Of a DNA stretch of 64,000 bases, positions 50,897 through 59,319 are shown one piece after another (within the stretch, counting starts at the first letter, position 1; every line of letters begins with the position of its first letter). The position numbers and the translations under genes are program-made. The notes beneath the pieces are model-generated. The model was not told the origin of the DNA and did not search any database. It saw only the letters and a list, made by a program, of their open reading frames with translations. This DNA is from Taibaiella sp965229095 (GTDB lineage Bacteria; Bacteroidota; Bacteroidia; Chitinophagales; Chitinophagaceae), in NCBI GenBank assembly GCA_965229095.1, contig OZ245855.1, forward strand, positions 744,001 through 808,000, in the 5' to 3' direction.

Positions 50897-51845
50897 AGGC
50901 AAAAGCTTTGGCGGTTGTGTGCGCTATGTTGTAGATAAAAAGGAAGGGCGTATACTCTATGCTGAAGGAGTACGGGCACAAAATACACAATCCATCATCC
51001 GGGATTTTAACTTTCAGCGCAAGCTAAACCCCAGCCTGGGAAAAGCTGTGGGTCATACTGTACTGAGCTGGAGCGAGCACGATCAGGCCAAGCTTTCCAA
51101 TAAGCTGATGGTGTCCATTGCCCGTAAATACATGAAGGAAATGGGCATAGCCGATACCCAATACCTTATCGTAAAGCATACCGACAGGCAGCACCCGCAC
51201 ATCCATCTAATTTTTAATCGGGTGGACAATAACGGCAAGACTATTACCGATAAGAACGACTTTACGCGCAATACGAAAGTATGCCGTAAGCTAACGGAAG
51301 CTTATGGTCTACATATCGCCGAAGGCAAAGCCAATGTAAACCGGCAACAGCTAAAAGGCAACGATAAGCTGAAATATGAAATCCATGATGCCCTAAAGGA
51401 TTTACTTCGCCGGGCCCGCAACTGGCCGGAGCTGCAACAAAACTTACAGCAAAAAGGGATCACGGTTCTGTTCAAGTACAAGAGCGGAACGGATGAAGTG
51501 CAGGGTGTTTCCTTTGAAAAGGAGGGGATTATATTCAAGGGGTCGGCCATCGACAGGAGCATGAGTTTGGTGGGGATCGAAAAACAATTACGGAAGAATA
51601 CGGCGCAAGAGCAGCAGTCCTTAACCATCCAAAGCCAGGCTGCCACACCAACACCGGCGGCAGAAAACCTACTGGAGATTGATACCGGTATCCAACTGGC
51701 CGGTGAAATATTCGGTTTACTATCATCCTTGCTGGAACCTCAGTACGGGCAGAAGCCGGAGGACATCCCCGTATGGATGCACCGCAAAAGGAGGAAAAGG
51801 CCAGACGGCACCAATGATACATCTGGTGTATCCATGAGGAGATGA
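50877..51845 (+). CDS. Relaxase / mobilization nuclease (MobA/VirD2-like)
   Basis: A 322-residue HUH relaxase. MVGKPIKGKSFGGCVRYVVDKKEGRILYAEGV is the common N-terminus of Bacteroidota mobilization proteins. The three-His motif HTDRQHPHIHLIFNRV has H106, H108 and H110 as the metal site, preceded by a likely catalytic Tyr near 90-100 (YLIVK) or in the N-terminal region. The C-terminus has a helical linker and a basic end (HRKRRKR). It nicks one strand at oriT and leads it into a recipient, using another element's transfer system, because no type IV secretion genes are present. The start at 50877 overlaps mobC. Confidence 0.88.
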   Translation: MVGKPIKGKSFGGCVRYVVDKKEGRILYAEGVRAQNTQSIIRDFNFQRKLNPSLGKAVGHTVLSWSEHDQAKLSNKLMVSIARKYMKEMGIADTQYLIVKHTDRQHPHIHLIFNRVDNNGKTITDKNDFTRNTKVCRKLTEAYGLHIAEGKANVNRQQLKGNDKLKYEIHDALKDLLRRARNWPELQQNLQQKGITVLFKYKSGTDEVQGVSFEKEGIIFKGSAIDRSMSLVGIEKQLRKNTAQEQQSLTIQSQAATPTPAAENLLEIDTGIQLAGEIFGLLSSLLEPQYGQKPEDIPVWMHRKRRKRPDGTNDTSGVSMRR

Positions 51846-51977
51846 GTTAACCAATCTTGAGCCCGCTGATGTGTGTGAGGTTATTCAGGGGGTACAGTTC
51901 CTCAATAGCGGGAGTAATCATGGCATGAAGGATACGGTCATTGGTCTTAGCTGGTTCGTTCTGAACAAGTAAACATG

Positions 51978-52013
51978 AAACGCCGGAAACACGTTAAGTT
52001 GTTTCCGACGTTT
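51978..52013 (+). terminator. Terminator at the end of the mobilization module
   Basis: A 13-bp stem (AAACGCCGGAAAC / GTTTCCGACGTTT, one mismatch) with a 10-base loop, followed by ATTTTTA. It lies 130 bases past the relaxase stop codon. In the gap before it the minus strand holds a coding-like tail (...EELYPLNNLTHISGLKIG stop at 51847), which may be a remnant. Confidence 0.6.
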
Positions 52014-52044
52014 ATTTTTAAGGAGATAAATTGTAATAGATAGT

Positions 52045-53196
52045 ATTTAATCTGACAGAGAGGTTAAATTTTTTGTTTCATGTTCCAGGGTTTATAGGGA
52101 CAAAAAATTGTTCGGTCAACATTTTTTCCTTCACTAAAGGTAAAGCATCTTCAAAAGTCTGCAAAGGAGTTTTGCCATAGCAGTATCTTCCGGTGTGTGG
52201 CCGCTCGCCATTATAGAATTCCATCCAGGTATCCAGATCAGCCTGTAGCGCATCCACAGTATCATAGATCTTCTTGCGGAAAGCAATAGCATAAAATTCT
52301 TCCTGTATGGTTCTGTGGAAGCGCTCACAGATGCCATTGGTCTGTGGACTTTTAGCCTTTGTCTTCGTATGATCAATGTCTTCAATGGTGAGGTAGAGCT
52401 GGAACTCATGATGTTCCCTGGCACCACAATATTCCGTTCCCCTATCGGTGAGGATACGCAATAAAGGAACCTCCTGCTGAGCAAAGAACGGTATTACTCG
52501 ATCGTTGAGCATATCGGCTGCTACAAGCGCATTTTTGCGGTCATAAAGCTTGGCAAAGGCTACCCTGGTATAAGTATCAATGAAGGTTTGCTGGTAGATC
52601 TTACCCACTCCCTTTATGTAGCCTACATAATAAGTATCCTGGGAACCAAGGTATCCTGGATGATGCGTTTCTATTTGTCCTTTGCTTTCCTGCTCCTGTT
52701 TTTTTCGCTCCAGGGCGGCAACTTGGGCATCAGTAAGGATCAGGCCATCTTGTGCTACTTTGGCTTCCAGTGCTTTAAGCCGCAGTTGCATAGTATGCAA
52801 CTCGTGTCGTAACCAGACACATCTGACACCCGCTGGTGAAATAGAAAAACCTCTTTTTCGGAGCTCATTAGAAGCCCTAAGCTGCCCTTGTGTGGGCTGT
52901 TCCAGGGCATAGGCTACAACAGCTTGTTCAACAGCTTCATCAACCCGGTTCTTCAATATTGGCTTGCGTCTGCTGATTTCCTTCAAGGCAAGTTCCCCTC
53001 CTTCATCAAACATCTTTTGGAAGCGATAAAAGCTGTCACGCGAATAGCCCATTACCTTACAGGCTTCCGATACGTTGCCTAATTTCTCTGCCAGCTTAAG
53101 CAAACCTAGTTTTGGTTGGATTAACTTCTGTGTCGTTGTCATAAGATTTAAATCTGTTTTGAAAAGTAACTTTTGATTGTTACTGTCAGATTAAAT
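52045..53196 (-). mobile_element. IS481-family insertion sequence
   Basis: Terminal inverted repeats of 14 perfect bases (ATTTAATCTGACAG at 52045-52058, its reverse complement at 53183-53196) enclose a single transposase gene of the DDE type. Length is about 1150 bases. Target-site duplications are not evident. The insertion lies between the mobilization module and an SDR gene whose end is only 65 bases away. Confidence 0.8.
52078..53142 (-). CDS. IS481-family transposase
   Basis: A 354-residue transposase that appears intact. An N-terminal helix-turn-helix (LGNVSEACKVMGYSRDSFYRFQKMFDEGG) binds the ends. The DDE core follows: DTYYVGYIKGVGKIYQQTFIDTYTRVAFAKLY with the first Asp near 195, LRILTDRGTEYC with the second, and SPQTNGICERFHRTIQEEF with the catalytic Glu. 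FYNGERPH is the usual end motif. It moves the element and is not expected to have a host role. Confidence 0.93.
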   Translation of the reverse strand: MTTTQKLIQPKLGLLKLAEKLGNVSEACKVMGYSRDSFYRFQKMFDEGGELALKEISRRKPILKNRVDEAVEQAVVAYALEQPTQGQLRASNELRKRGFSISPAGVRCVWLRHELHTMQLRLKALEAKVAQDGLILTDAQVAALERKKQEQESKGQIETHHPGYLGSQDTYYVGYIKGVGKIYQQTFIDTYTRVAFAKLYDRKNALVAADMLNDRVIPFFAQQEVPLLRILTDRGTEYCGAREHHEFQLYLTIEDIDHTKTKAKSPQTNGICERFHRTIQEEFYAIAFRKKIYDTVDALQADLDTWMEFYNGERPHTGRYCYGKTPLQTFEDALPLVKEKMLTEQFFVPINPGT

Positions 53197-53261
53197 CTTA
53201 GCTATTGCAGATAAATCCTTTTTGTTGGTAAAAACTGCCAGGAACTACTCAGAAAAATGTC

Positions 53262-53999
53262 CTACAAAGTCATTCCCCCATCCATCAGAAAATCAGCGCC
53301 GGTTATATAAGTCGCGTTTTCCCCGGTTAGGTATATCACCATCTGTGCAACATCCTCAGCGGTTCCAATTTTCTTTAACGGAACAGTTTCAGCAAGATTA
53401 TCCCAGATTGTATTTGCTGTTTCTTCGCCATACGAACTGTTTAGGACATTTGTACGGGTCGGTCCCGGACTTACGGTGTTCACCCTGATTTTTCTGGATG
53501 CTAGTTCTGCCGCTGCAGTCTTGGCAATTGAATTTAAAGCTGCTTTGCTGGCCTGGTAAATGGAGCTTTGCGGGCTTCGCATCGTAGCGGTATTTGATGA
53601 TAGAAACACGACCGCTGCGCCATCATTTAGCAATGGAATAAATTTACTTAAAGTAAAATATGCTCCCTTAAAATTAATGCCCATCACTGCATCAAAGTTC
53701 TCTTCGCTTGCATTTTCAATCAGCGAAGGATTTCCCGTTATTCCTGCATTAATAAAGAGAATGTCCACTTTGCCAAATTGCTGCGCTACCATCTTTTTTA
53801 ATTCGTTTATCTCATTTGTATTGCTTTGGTCGGCAACAAAAGGAATGGCTCCGATTTCTGTGGCTGCTTCTTGTATAGCATCTTTTCTTCTACCCGTGAG
53901 AATTACGGTTGCCAATTGTTGTCTTAACTCTTTTGCTGTGGCGAAGCCTATTCCGCTGCTCCCTCCGGTTACGATAGCTATTTTGTTCTTTAAACTCAT
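53262..53999 (-). CDS. SDR family oxidoreductase
   Basis: A 245-residue short-chain dehydrogenase. TGGSSGIG (11-18) binds the cofactor, TGRR suggests NADPH preference, NAG is at about 86-88, and the active site has S(SSNTAT) and YQASK (Tyr-x-x-x-Lys). The C-terminus is ITGADFLMDGGMTL. The substrate is unknown. It is transcribed away from an HxlR regulator gene, with operator-like dyads in the 79-base gap, so this regulator most likely controls it. Confidence 0.9.
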   Translation of the reverse strand: MSLKNKIAIVTGGSSGIGFATAKELRQQLATVILTGRRKDAIQEAATEIGAIPFVADQSNTNEINELKKMVAQQFGKVDILFINAGITGNPSLIENASEENFDAVMGINFKGAYFTLSKFIPLLNDGAAVVFLSSNTATMRSPQSSIYQASKAALNSIAKTAAAELASRKIRVNTVSPGPTRTNVLNSSYGEETANTIWDNLAETVPLKKIGTAEDVAQMVIYLTGENATYITGADFLMDGGMTL

Positions 54000-54016
54000 T
54001 TCTTTATATTTTTTGA

Positions 54017-54070
54017 CAAAAGTAAAAGCTGTTTGGTATACTTTTGTAACTGGTATACCAAAGTATACCA
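54017..54070. promoter_or_regulatory. Divergent promoters with operator dyads (SDR / HxlR)
   Basis: TACTTTTG on the minus strand (54017-54024) serves the SDR gene, and TACTTTTG on the plus strand (54039-54046) the HxlR gene; a TTTG at 54012-54015 may be its -33. Inverted TGGTATACTT (54034-54043) and AAGTATACCA (54061-54070) surround the palindrome TGGTATACCA (54051-54060). These are three copies of one half-site, as expected for a HxlR operator. Confidence 0.6.
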
Positions 54071-54078
54071 GGATAGCT

Positions 54079-54423
54079 ATGGCAAAAACAAGGGATCAGC
54101 AAAAGGAATTAATGGCATTGCAGGACACGCTCTATTTTATCGGCGGTAAGTGGCGTTTACCCATTATTAACTCTATCTGCAACGGTAACAGGCGCTTCCG
54201 TGAAATAGAACGGAGCATTCCCGGTATCACGACCAGGATGTTGTCAAAAGAATTGAAGGAAATGGAAATGAGCAAATTGCTAAAACGAACGGTTTATCCG
54301 GATACACCTGTGTTGGTAGAATATGAACCAACCGAGCATTGCCGTTCGTTTGGAAAGATTATTATGGAAATGATTAACTGGGGAAAAAGTCATAGAGCAA
54401 CCGTTCTTAAAGGGAAGCTCTGA
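54079..54423 (+). CDS. HxlR family transcriptional regulator
   Basis: A 114-residue winged-helix protein. IGGKWRLPIINSICNGNRRFREIERSIPGITTRMLSKELKEMEMSKLLKRTVYPDTPVLVEYEPTEHC is the classical HxlR domain. I chose the ATG at 54079; the frame runs further upstream but through the promoter and the divergent gene. Proteins of this family often react to aldehydes or reactive electrophiles and control a divergent detoxifying gene, which fits the SDR next to it. There is no Cys residue in the typical N-terminal position. Confidence 0.9.
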   Translation: MAKTRDQQKELMALQDTLYFIGGKWRLPIINSICNGNRRFREIERSIPGITTRMLSKELKEMEMSKLLKRTVYPDTPVLVEYEPTEHCRSFGKIIMEMINWGKSHRATVLKGKL

Positions 54424-54724
54424 ATGTTGGCGGATTCCTGTTTGTAAAAATCAGGTATGCCGATAAATCTTACTTCCCGGTATTGCTTTGGTATGCAATA
54501 AATTTGTTTGTCGGCTGTAATGGTTTTGTAAAGCCGGATTCCCACGAAACAAGAAATTGAAACCAATTACAAATAGGTGAAACTGGGTTTGTCACAATGG
54601 GCGAAGATGAAATGATTTACATTAGGAATGATCCAAATTGTAATTGGTGCCGAAAACAATAGATTGCAGTTTGACTTATTTTGAACAATTTTCCAAAAAT
54701 GATAGACGTATTTCGGGCGGGTAA
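54424..54724. other. Gap with an inverted repeat, no gene
   Basis: About 300 bases between the HxlR gene and the AraC pseudogene. A perfect 11-bp inverted repeat (ACCAATTACAA at 54562-54572, its complement at 54638-54648) spans 87 bases. Nothing else is supported; the stretch may hold the lost 5' part of the pseudogene or its promoter. Confidence 0.4.
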
Positions 54725-55182
54725 TTTTTTCGACTGAAAATCCGGTGGACTGACCATTCATTCAACAATCCATACGGCTGCCTGATCGAGTTGTTGCTGA
54801 ATCACAGCAATCGCTTTTACAACCGCCAGTTTATTACGCGATGGACAGTATACAATGATCTAATTACCCTTATAGACGAATATTTGACCGAAAGATTTAA
54901 AAAAGGCTATAGCCTGCCTACAGTTCATGAGGTGTCAGCGTATTTAAACCCTTATACCTAGATATCTGACGGGATATGCTCAAATCACTTATAGGCCTTA
55001 CCATGCAACAACACATCCACCTGCAGCTGATCGACCGTGCAAAAGAAGCGCTGTCCGATTCAGGCCTTACCATATCGGAGATTGCCTATAGGCTGGGATT
55101 TGAGCATTCGCGATCGTTTAGCAAGTTTTTTAAACAGAAAACTAATATGTCTCCGGGAGCATACCGGGTATCTCTGGATTAA
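54725..55182 (+). pseudogene. AraC family regulator, frameshifted C-terminal remnant
   Basis: One frame (54725-54958) reads HSFNNPYGCLIELLLNHSN...NRQFITRWTVYNDLITLIDEYLTERF...LPTVHEVSAYLN, then stops at a TAG. The protein continues in the two other frames: PRYL near 54957, and from about 54976 MLKSLIGLTMQQHIHLQLIDRAKEALSDSGLTISEIAYRLGFEHSRSFSKFFKQKTNMSPGAYR, the second half of an AraC DNA-binding domain, to a stop at 55182. Two frameshifts within about 30 bases and loss of the N-terminal half make this a decayed gene. The functional family could be an activator of the neighbouring SDR. Confidence 0.8.
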
Positions 55183-55436
55183 GACCTCGAAAAATAAATC
55201 GCGTCAGATTTCTGAATGAACTCCGGAACAGTCTTTTATCGAAAGTGAATAAATCTGAAGGAAAATAAGCCTGCAAAAGGATACTACAGATATTCTCCTT
55301 TACTGAAACGCAGAAAACTACAATTGAGGAAAATTCTCCTGTATAGTGAGCCGCCCGGCAAACAAACATTGAGCCATACAGCAAACCGTGCCTATGGGTT
55401 TCGTACTGACCTTTGTGAAAACAAAAATCAGAGAAC

Positions 55437-56201
55437 ATGACAAACAAAGTAGCATTGATCACCGGCGGCGCAACCGGTATTGGAAAAGCAACCGCCATTA
55501 AGCTGGCGACACTGGGCATTACCGTAGCCATCAGTGGCCGCAGGACAGCGGTTGGAGCCGAGGCGGTAAAGGAAATTGAAGCAGCTGCAACGGGTGATGC
55601 TGAAGTGCTGTTTATCGAAAACAACGTTACCTGCGAGGTGCAGGTAAAAGCGATGGTTGACCAGGTAGTGACCATTTTCGGCAGCCTGGATATGGCGGTA
55701 AATAATGCCGGAATCTTTAACGAAAGCTGCACCATTGATCATTCCAATACGGACAGCTTTAAAGCCATGATCGACACTAATATCCTGGGTGTTTATTATG
55801 GCATGAAATACGAAATAACCCAAATGCTGAAGCAGGGTAACGGTGCTATTGTTAACCTGGCATCTATTGCAGGTCTTAATGGCATTGCATTTACAGGAAC
55901 CTATTGTGCTACCAAGCACGCTGTGGTTGGGCTTACCAAAGCGGCAGCTATAGATCATGCTGCACAGGGTATTCGCATCAATGGAATTGCTCCCGGAGCG
56001 GCGCGTACCGATATTATTGCAAAAGACCTGGAGGGAGAAGGTGAAAACTATAATGAAAGCCGCATCACCGCTATGTTCCCCATGAACCGCATTGCCGCTC
56101 CGGAAGAGATGGCCAATGGCATTGCTTGGCTGCTCTCTGATGAGGCCAGCTTTGTAACCGGGCATATCCTGAGCATTGACGGCGGTTTTCAGGCCAAGTA
56201 G
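55437..56201 (+). CDS. SDR family oxidoreductase
   Basis: A 254-residue short-chain dehydrogenase with TGGATGIG (9-16), SGRR (NADPH-type), NNAG, the S(LASIAG)...Y-C-A-T-K active site and a final SFVTGHILSIDGGFQ. The substrate is unknown. It is only distantly like the SDR at 53262-53999. The AraC pseudogene just upstream may have been its regulator. A VOC gene follows after 46 bases. Confidence 0.9.
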   Translation: MTNKVALITGGATGIGKATAIKLATLGITVAISGRRTAVGAEAVKEIEAAATGDAEVLFIENNVTCEVQVKAMVDQVVTIFGSLDMAVNNAGIFNESCTIDHSNTDSFKAMIDTNILGVYYGMKYEITQMLKQGNGAIVNLASIAGLNGIAFTGTYCATKHAVVGLTKAAAIDHAAQGIRINGIAPGAARTDIIAKDLEGEGENYNESRITAMFPMNRIAAPEEMANGIAWLLSDEASFVTGHILSIDGGFQAK

Positions 56202-56247
56202 GTAAGATTCTTGTAAACGTTGTAGATTTATCTTTAAAAGAGAAGAC

Positions 56248-56631
56248 ATGGAAATTACTGGAATTGACCATATTGTCCTTACTGTGGCAAATATAGAACG
56301 ATCAATACAATTTTATTCAGGCCTGTTAGGTTTTAAGCCGATCACGTTTGGTCACAATCGAAAAGCGTTGGTTTTCGGCAATCAAAAAATAAATCTTCAT
56401 GAAAAAGGGAAGGAATTGGAGCCCAAAGCAGCACAGCCGACCTGTGGTTCGGCCGACCTGTGCTTTATTGCCGAAACGGCTATTGCAGATGTCCTGACTG
56501 AATTAAAAGAAAAGGGGGTGGAGATTATTGAAGGAATCGTGGAAAGAACGGGCGCCAAGGGAAAGATCCACTCGGTTTATTTTCGTGATCCCGATAATAA
56601 CCTGCTTGAAATAAGTAATTATATAGGATAG
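56248..56631 (+). CDS. VOC family protein (glyoxalase-like)
   Basis: A 127-residue protein of the vicinal-oxygen-chelate fold: ITGIDHIVLTVANIERSIQFYSGLLGFKP with a His metal ligand at about 8, INLHEKG with a second His, and HSVYFRDPDNNLLEISNY with a third metal residue (Glu near the end). It resembles the 'VOC family virulence protein' group. Metal-dependent conversion of a small molecule is likely; substrate unknown. It is in the same direction as the SDR and is probably co-transcribed. Confidence 0.88.
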   Translation: MEITGIDHIVLTVANIERSIQFYSGLLGFKPITFGHNRKALVFGNQKINLHEKGKELEPKAAQPTCGSADLCFIAETAIADVLTELKEKGVEIIEGIVERTGAKGKIHSVYFRDPDNNLLEISNYIG

Positions 56632-56691
56632 AAAGTTGCTCTATTGCAGAACCATTACAGGATCCGATGCCGTAATTTTGAGATATAGAAC

Positions 56692-57501
56692 ATGAACGAG
56701 GACACGAACATACCGCTGGTCAATTTTTCCTGTCATGCTTCCGAATTCAGGGAAGGGGAAAATTTTACCTTTTACCATAGCCTGGGTATTGTTCTTTCTG
56801 GGATGATGGAACTGAACAACGGGAAGCGGAAAAAGCAGTTTAAGAAGGGAGCGTTGTATTCTTCAAGAAAAAATCATTTACTGAAATTCGTCAAGCAGCC
56901 ACCCATCGGAGGGGAGTTTCGTTCGCTAAGCCTGTATTTTGATGAGAAGGTGCTGCGTGATTTTAGCCTTGAGTTTGGTTATACTGCCGACAAAAAGCAG
57001 GAACTACCGGCATTTATCTCCTTTCCTCCCAATAAGGAACTGACTTCGTTTATGCAGTCTTTGCTCAGTTATGAGCAATTATTGAATGCCGATAAACGGA
57101 CAGTACTCCTGCGCATCAAGCAAAAAGAGGCTTTGATGTTGCTATTGGCGCATGACCCTTCGCTGAAAGACATCTTATTCGATTTCAGTGAACCACATAA
57201 GATAGACCTGGAAGCCTTTATGAACAAGAATTTCCGGTTCAATGTGCACCTGGACCGCTTTGCTTACCTCACAGGCAGAAGCCTGGCCACCTTCAAAAGG
57301 GATTTCCAGAAAATATTTGGTACAGCTCCCCGCCAATGGCTACAGCAGAAGCGATTAAAGGAGGCGCATTACCTGATTACACAAAAGGGTAAAGCTACTT
57401 CGGACATCTACCTGGATCTTGGTTTTGAAAACCTTTCTCATTTTTCATTTGCTTTTAAAAAGCAATTCGGATTCGCGCCCAGTGCGCCGCCGGGTGCCTA
57501 A
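56692..57501 (+). CDS. AraC family transcriptional regulator
   Basis: A 269-residue regulator. The N-terminal part is a cupin-like sensing domain (FREGENFTFYHSLGIVLSGMMELNNGKRKKQFKKGALYSSRKNHLLKFV). The C-terminal part has two helix-turn-helix motifs (FRFNVHLDRFAYLTGRSLATFKRDFQKIFGTAPRQWLQQKRLKEAHYLI and KATSDIYLDLGFENLSHFSFAFKKQFGFAPSAP). It is downstream of the SDR-VOC pair in the same direction and may regulate them or the NTF2-like gene that follows. Confidence 0.9.
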   Translation: MNEDTNIPLVNFSCHASEFREGENFTFYHSLGIVLSGMMELNNGKRKKQFKKGALYSSRKNHLLKFVKQPPIGGEFRSLSLYFDEKVLRDFSLEFGYTADKKQELPAFISFPPNKELTSFMQSLLSYEQLLNADKRTVLLRIKQKEALMLLLAHDPSLKDILFDFSEPHKIDLEAFMNKNFRFNVHLDRFAYLTGRSLATFKRDFQKIFGTAPRQWLQQKRLKEAHYLITQKGKATSDIYLDLGFENLSHFSFAFKKQFGFAPSAPPGA

Positions 57502-57606
57502 AGAGCCAAGGCTAGCAAATACTGTAAGGGCTTTGTAGCCTGCATTTGCGCTATTGCGCCATTTTCTATAACTTACTATTTAAAATACCCTTTTATAGAA
57601 AAGAAA

Positions 57607-58050
57607 TTGGACGCATCAGCAGTAGTAAACCGGAACCATCCTGCGTTTAATAAAAACGCGGAACCGTTTTACAATATCGTAATGGAAGGTTTAAGCGGCG
57701 AAGTGGATGGTGAACATTTCTGGGATGTCGTGTCAGAAGATGCCGTTTTTGAGTTTTTGTACCATATCCCGGGTTTTACCAATAAGATTGAAGGTCGGAA
57801 GGCGTATATGGATTGGTTTGGGGGATACAGCAATGTGCTGCATACGGCCGACAACCTCCGGGTGTATCAATCGCTAAAGCCGGCAAATGTAATGATACTC
57901 GAATACGAAGTACATGGTACGGTTCCCCATACTGGCAAGGCTTATGACAACCGGTTTTGTTCTATCATTACCCTCGAAAACCGTAAAATAATTCATTGGC
58001 GGGACTATATGGACTCGCTGGCCGTAATGCTTTCGGTTACGCCGGATTAG
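57607..58050 (+). CDS. NTF2-like / SnoaL-like protein
   Basis: A 147-residue protein. EPFYNIVMEGLSGEVDGEHFWDVVSEDAVFEFLYHIPGFTNKIEGRKAYMDWFGGYSNVLH and TVPHTGKAYDNRFCSIITLENRKIIHWRDYMDSLAVM fit the SnoaL/NTF2 fold. The frame begins at a TTG (57607); the first in-frame ATG would be at residue 26, inside the conserved part. Such proteins often isomerise or hydrolyse small organic compounds; the substrate is not known. Confidence 0.8.
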   Translation: MDASAVVNRNHPAFNKNAEPFYNIVMEGLSGEVDGEHFWDVVSEDAVFEFLYHIPGFTNKIEGRKAYMDWFGGYSNVLHTADNLRVYQSLKPANVMILEYEVHGTVPHTGKAYDNRFCSIITLENRKIIHWRDYMDSLAVMLSVTPD

Positions 58051-58139
58051 TAAAAGAGCGGAAAAGAAAGGTCTCAACAGTAGCAAACAGGAGGTAATCG
58101 GTTTCAAAGACAGCGACACCCATCAAGCGGAAGTGCTAT

Positions 58140-58721
58140 TCAGGATTTTTTCGCAACCTTGTTCCGGGTACGGCTCAGCGTTTCACGCGTGACGCCGAGA
58201 TAGGAGGCGATCATGCTTTGAGGCACTCTTGCAGCGAATGAAGGATAATCATGGATAAAATTTTCATAACGCTCTTCGGCGGATGCACTAATGGAAATAT
58301 TGATCCGGTTTTGCGAAGCGATAAAACTATGCTGGATGATCGTGTTCACCATTTCACCAAAAGCAGGTATTTCTTTACAAATGGTGTCGAATTTTTCCTT
58401 TTCAAACAACAAGACCTGGCTGTCTTCAATGGCATCTATATAGAACCTTGATGGTTTGCCAGATAGCAATGCTTCCCTGTCGCCAATCCACCATTCCTCC
58501 ATGGCAAAAGACAATACATGTTCTATGCCTTTGTTATCAATGGAGTAAGTTCTCAACAATCCGTGTAACACAAACGCATTGTATTTCCAGGTATCACCTT
58601 CCTGCAATAAGTACTGCTTTTTACGCATTTTCCTGATCACACTGCACGAACGAATAAATTCTTGCTGCGCTTCTGTAATGGAAATCCTGTTATTGAGATA
58701 GTTCCTGAATACTTCGTACAA
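58140..58721 (-). CDS. Crp/Fnr family transcriptional regulator
   Basis: A 193-residue regulator. A cNMP-binding-like beta-barrel domain (KKQYLLQEGDTWKYNAFVLHGLLRTYSIDNKGIEHVLSFAMEEWWIGDREALLSGKPSRFYIDAIEDSQVLLF) leads to a C-terminal winged helix (DYPSFAARVPQSMIASYLGVTRETLSRTRNKVAKKS). The usual Crp ligand-binding Arg is not obvious and no Cys cluster for iron-sulfur is present, so the signal is unknown. It is convergent with the NTF2-like gene. Confidence 0.88.
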   Translation of the reverse strand: MYEVFRNYLNNRISITEAQQEFIRSCSVIRKMRKKQYLLQEGDTWKYNAFVLHGLLRTYSIDNKGIEHVLSFAMEEWWIGDREALLSGKPSRFYIDAIEDSQVLLFEKEKFDTICKEIPAFGEMVNTIIQHSFIASQNRINISISASAEERYENFIHDYPSFAARVPQSMIASYLGVTRETLSRTRNKVAKKS

Positions 58722-58808
58722 GGCCGTTTTTCATACAAGATAGTGAAATAACGCAGGGGATACAAATTAGACTATGCCACTCCTGTTCCTCTGGCTTGAA
58801 AATATAAA

Positions 58809-58836
58809 TAGCCGCCCGGTCTGGAACGGACGGCTA
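58809..58836 (-). terminator. Terminator of the SnoaL-like gene
   Basis: A 10-bp stem (TAGCCGCCCG/CGGACGGCTA, one wobble) with an 8-base loop, 24 bases past the minus-strand stop codon. Confidence 0.55.
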
Positions 58837-58860
58837 CTATCTTAATGAGGTTTTCCGGCA

Positions 58861-59319
58861 CTACTTAATGGCTGCACTCAGATTGGCTAAAACCCCCAGC
58901 TGCCCGAAGATGATCGTTCCGGCATTATAACAATGGAAGGCTTTGATCTTGCCGTTCTCCAGGTAAAAAACATCACAGCAAGGGGCATCCATCACTTTGT
59001 TGGTTGCCGGGATGCTACCCATGGGAAGCGTCAGCGGGCCTTTGTGAGTACCTTGCAGCTTCAGTTCGACAATCACAACATTTTCGTCATCCTTAACGAA
59101 GACTTTCAAAAGCTCCCGGTGCATGTCCGGGAACGCTTCGGCATATACATCAACCGTTTTGCCGATGTCTTCGCCATAATATTTTACCCCGGCCGATACG
59201 TCCCAGAAATAGCCGTCGGCTGAAAACAGGGAAACAAAAGCCTTTGTGTCTTTGACCTCGGCGGTTCTGTACGCTTCACGAACTATTTGTTCATTCGATA
59301 ACGTGGTTGCGGTATTCAT
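58861..59319 (-). CDS. SnoaL-like / ester cyclase family protein
   Basis: A 152-residue NTF2-fold protein: EQIVREAYRTAEVKDTKAFVSLFSADGYFWDVSAGVKYYGEDIGKTVDVYAEAFPDMHRELLKVFVKDDENVVIVELKLQGTHKGPL and FYLENGKIKAFHCYNAGTIIFGQLGVL. It matches the ester cyclase/SnoaL group by FPDMHRE and the final beta-strands. The substrate is not known. A Crp/Fnr regulator gene lies downstream in the same direction, after a terminator-like hairpin. Confidence 0.82.
   Translation of the reverse strand: MNTATTLSNEQIVREAYRTAEVKDTKAFVSLFSADGYFWDVSAGVKYYGEDIGKTVDVYAEAFPDMHRELLKVFVKDDENVVIVELKLQGTHKGPLTLPMGSIPATNKVMDAPCCDVFYLENGKIKAFHCYNAGTIIFGQLGVLANLSAAIK

Noticed and set aside
55428..56249. A 273-codon minus-strand frame under the SDR at 55437
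   Set aside because: It mirrors the SDR gene almost exactly; the SDR motifs are complete on the plus strand.
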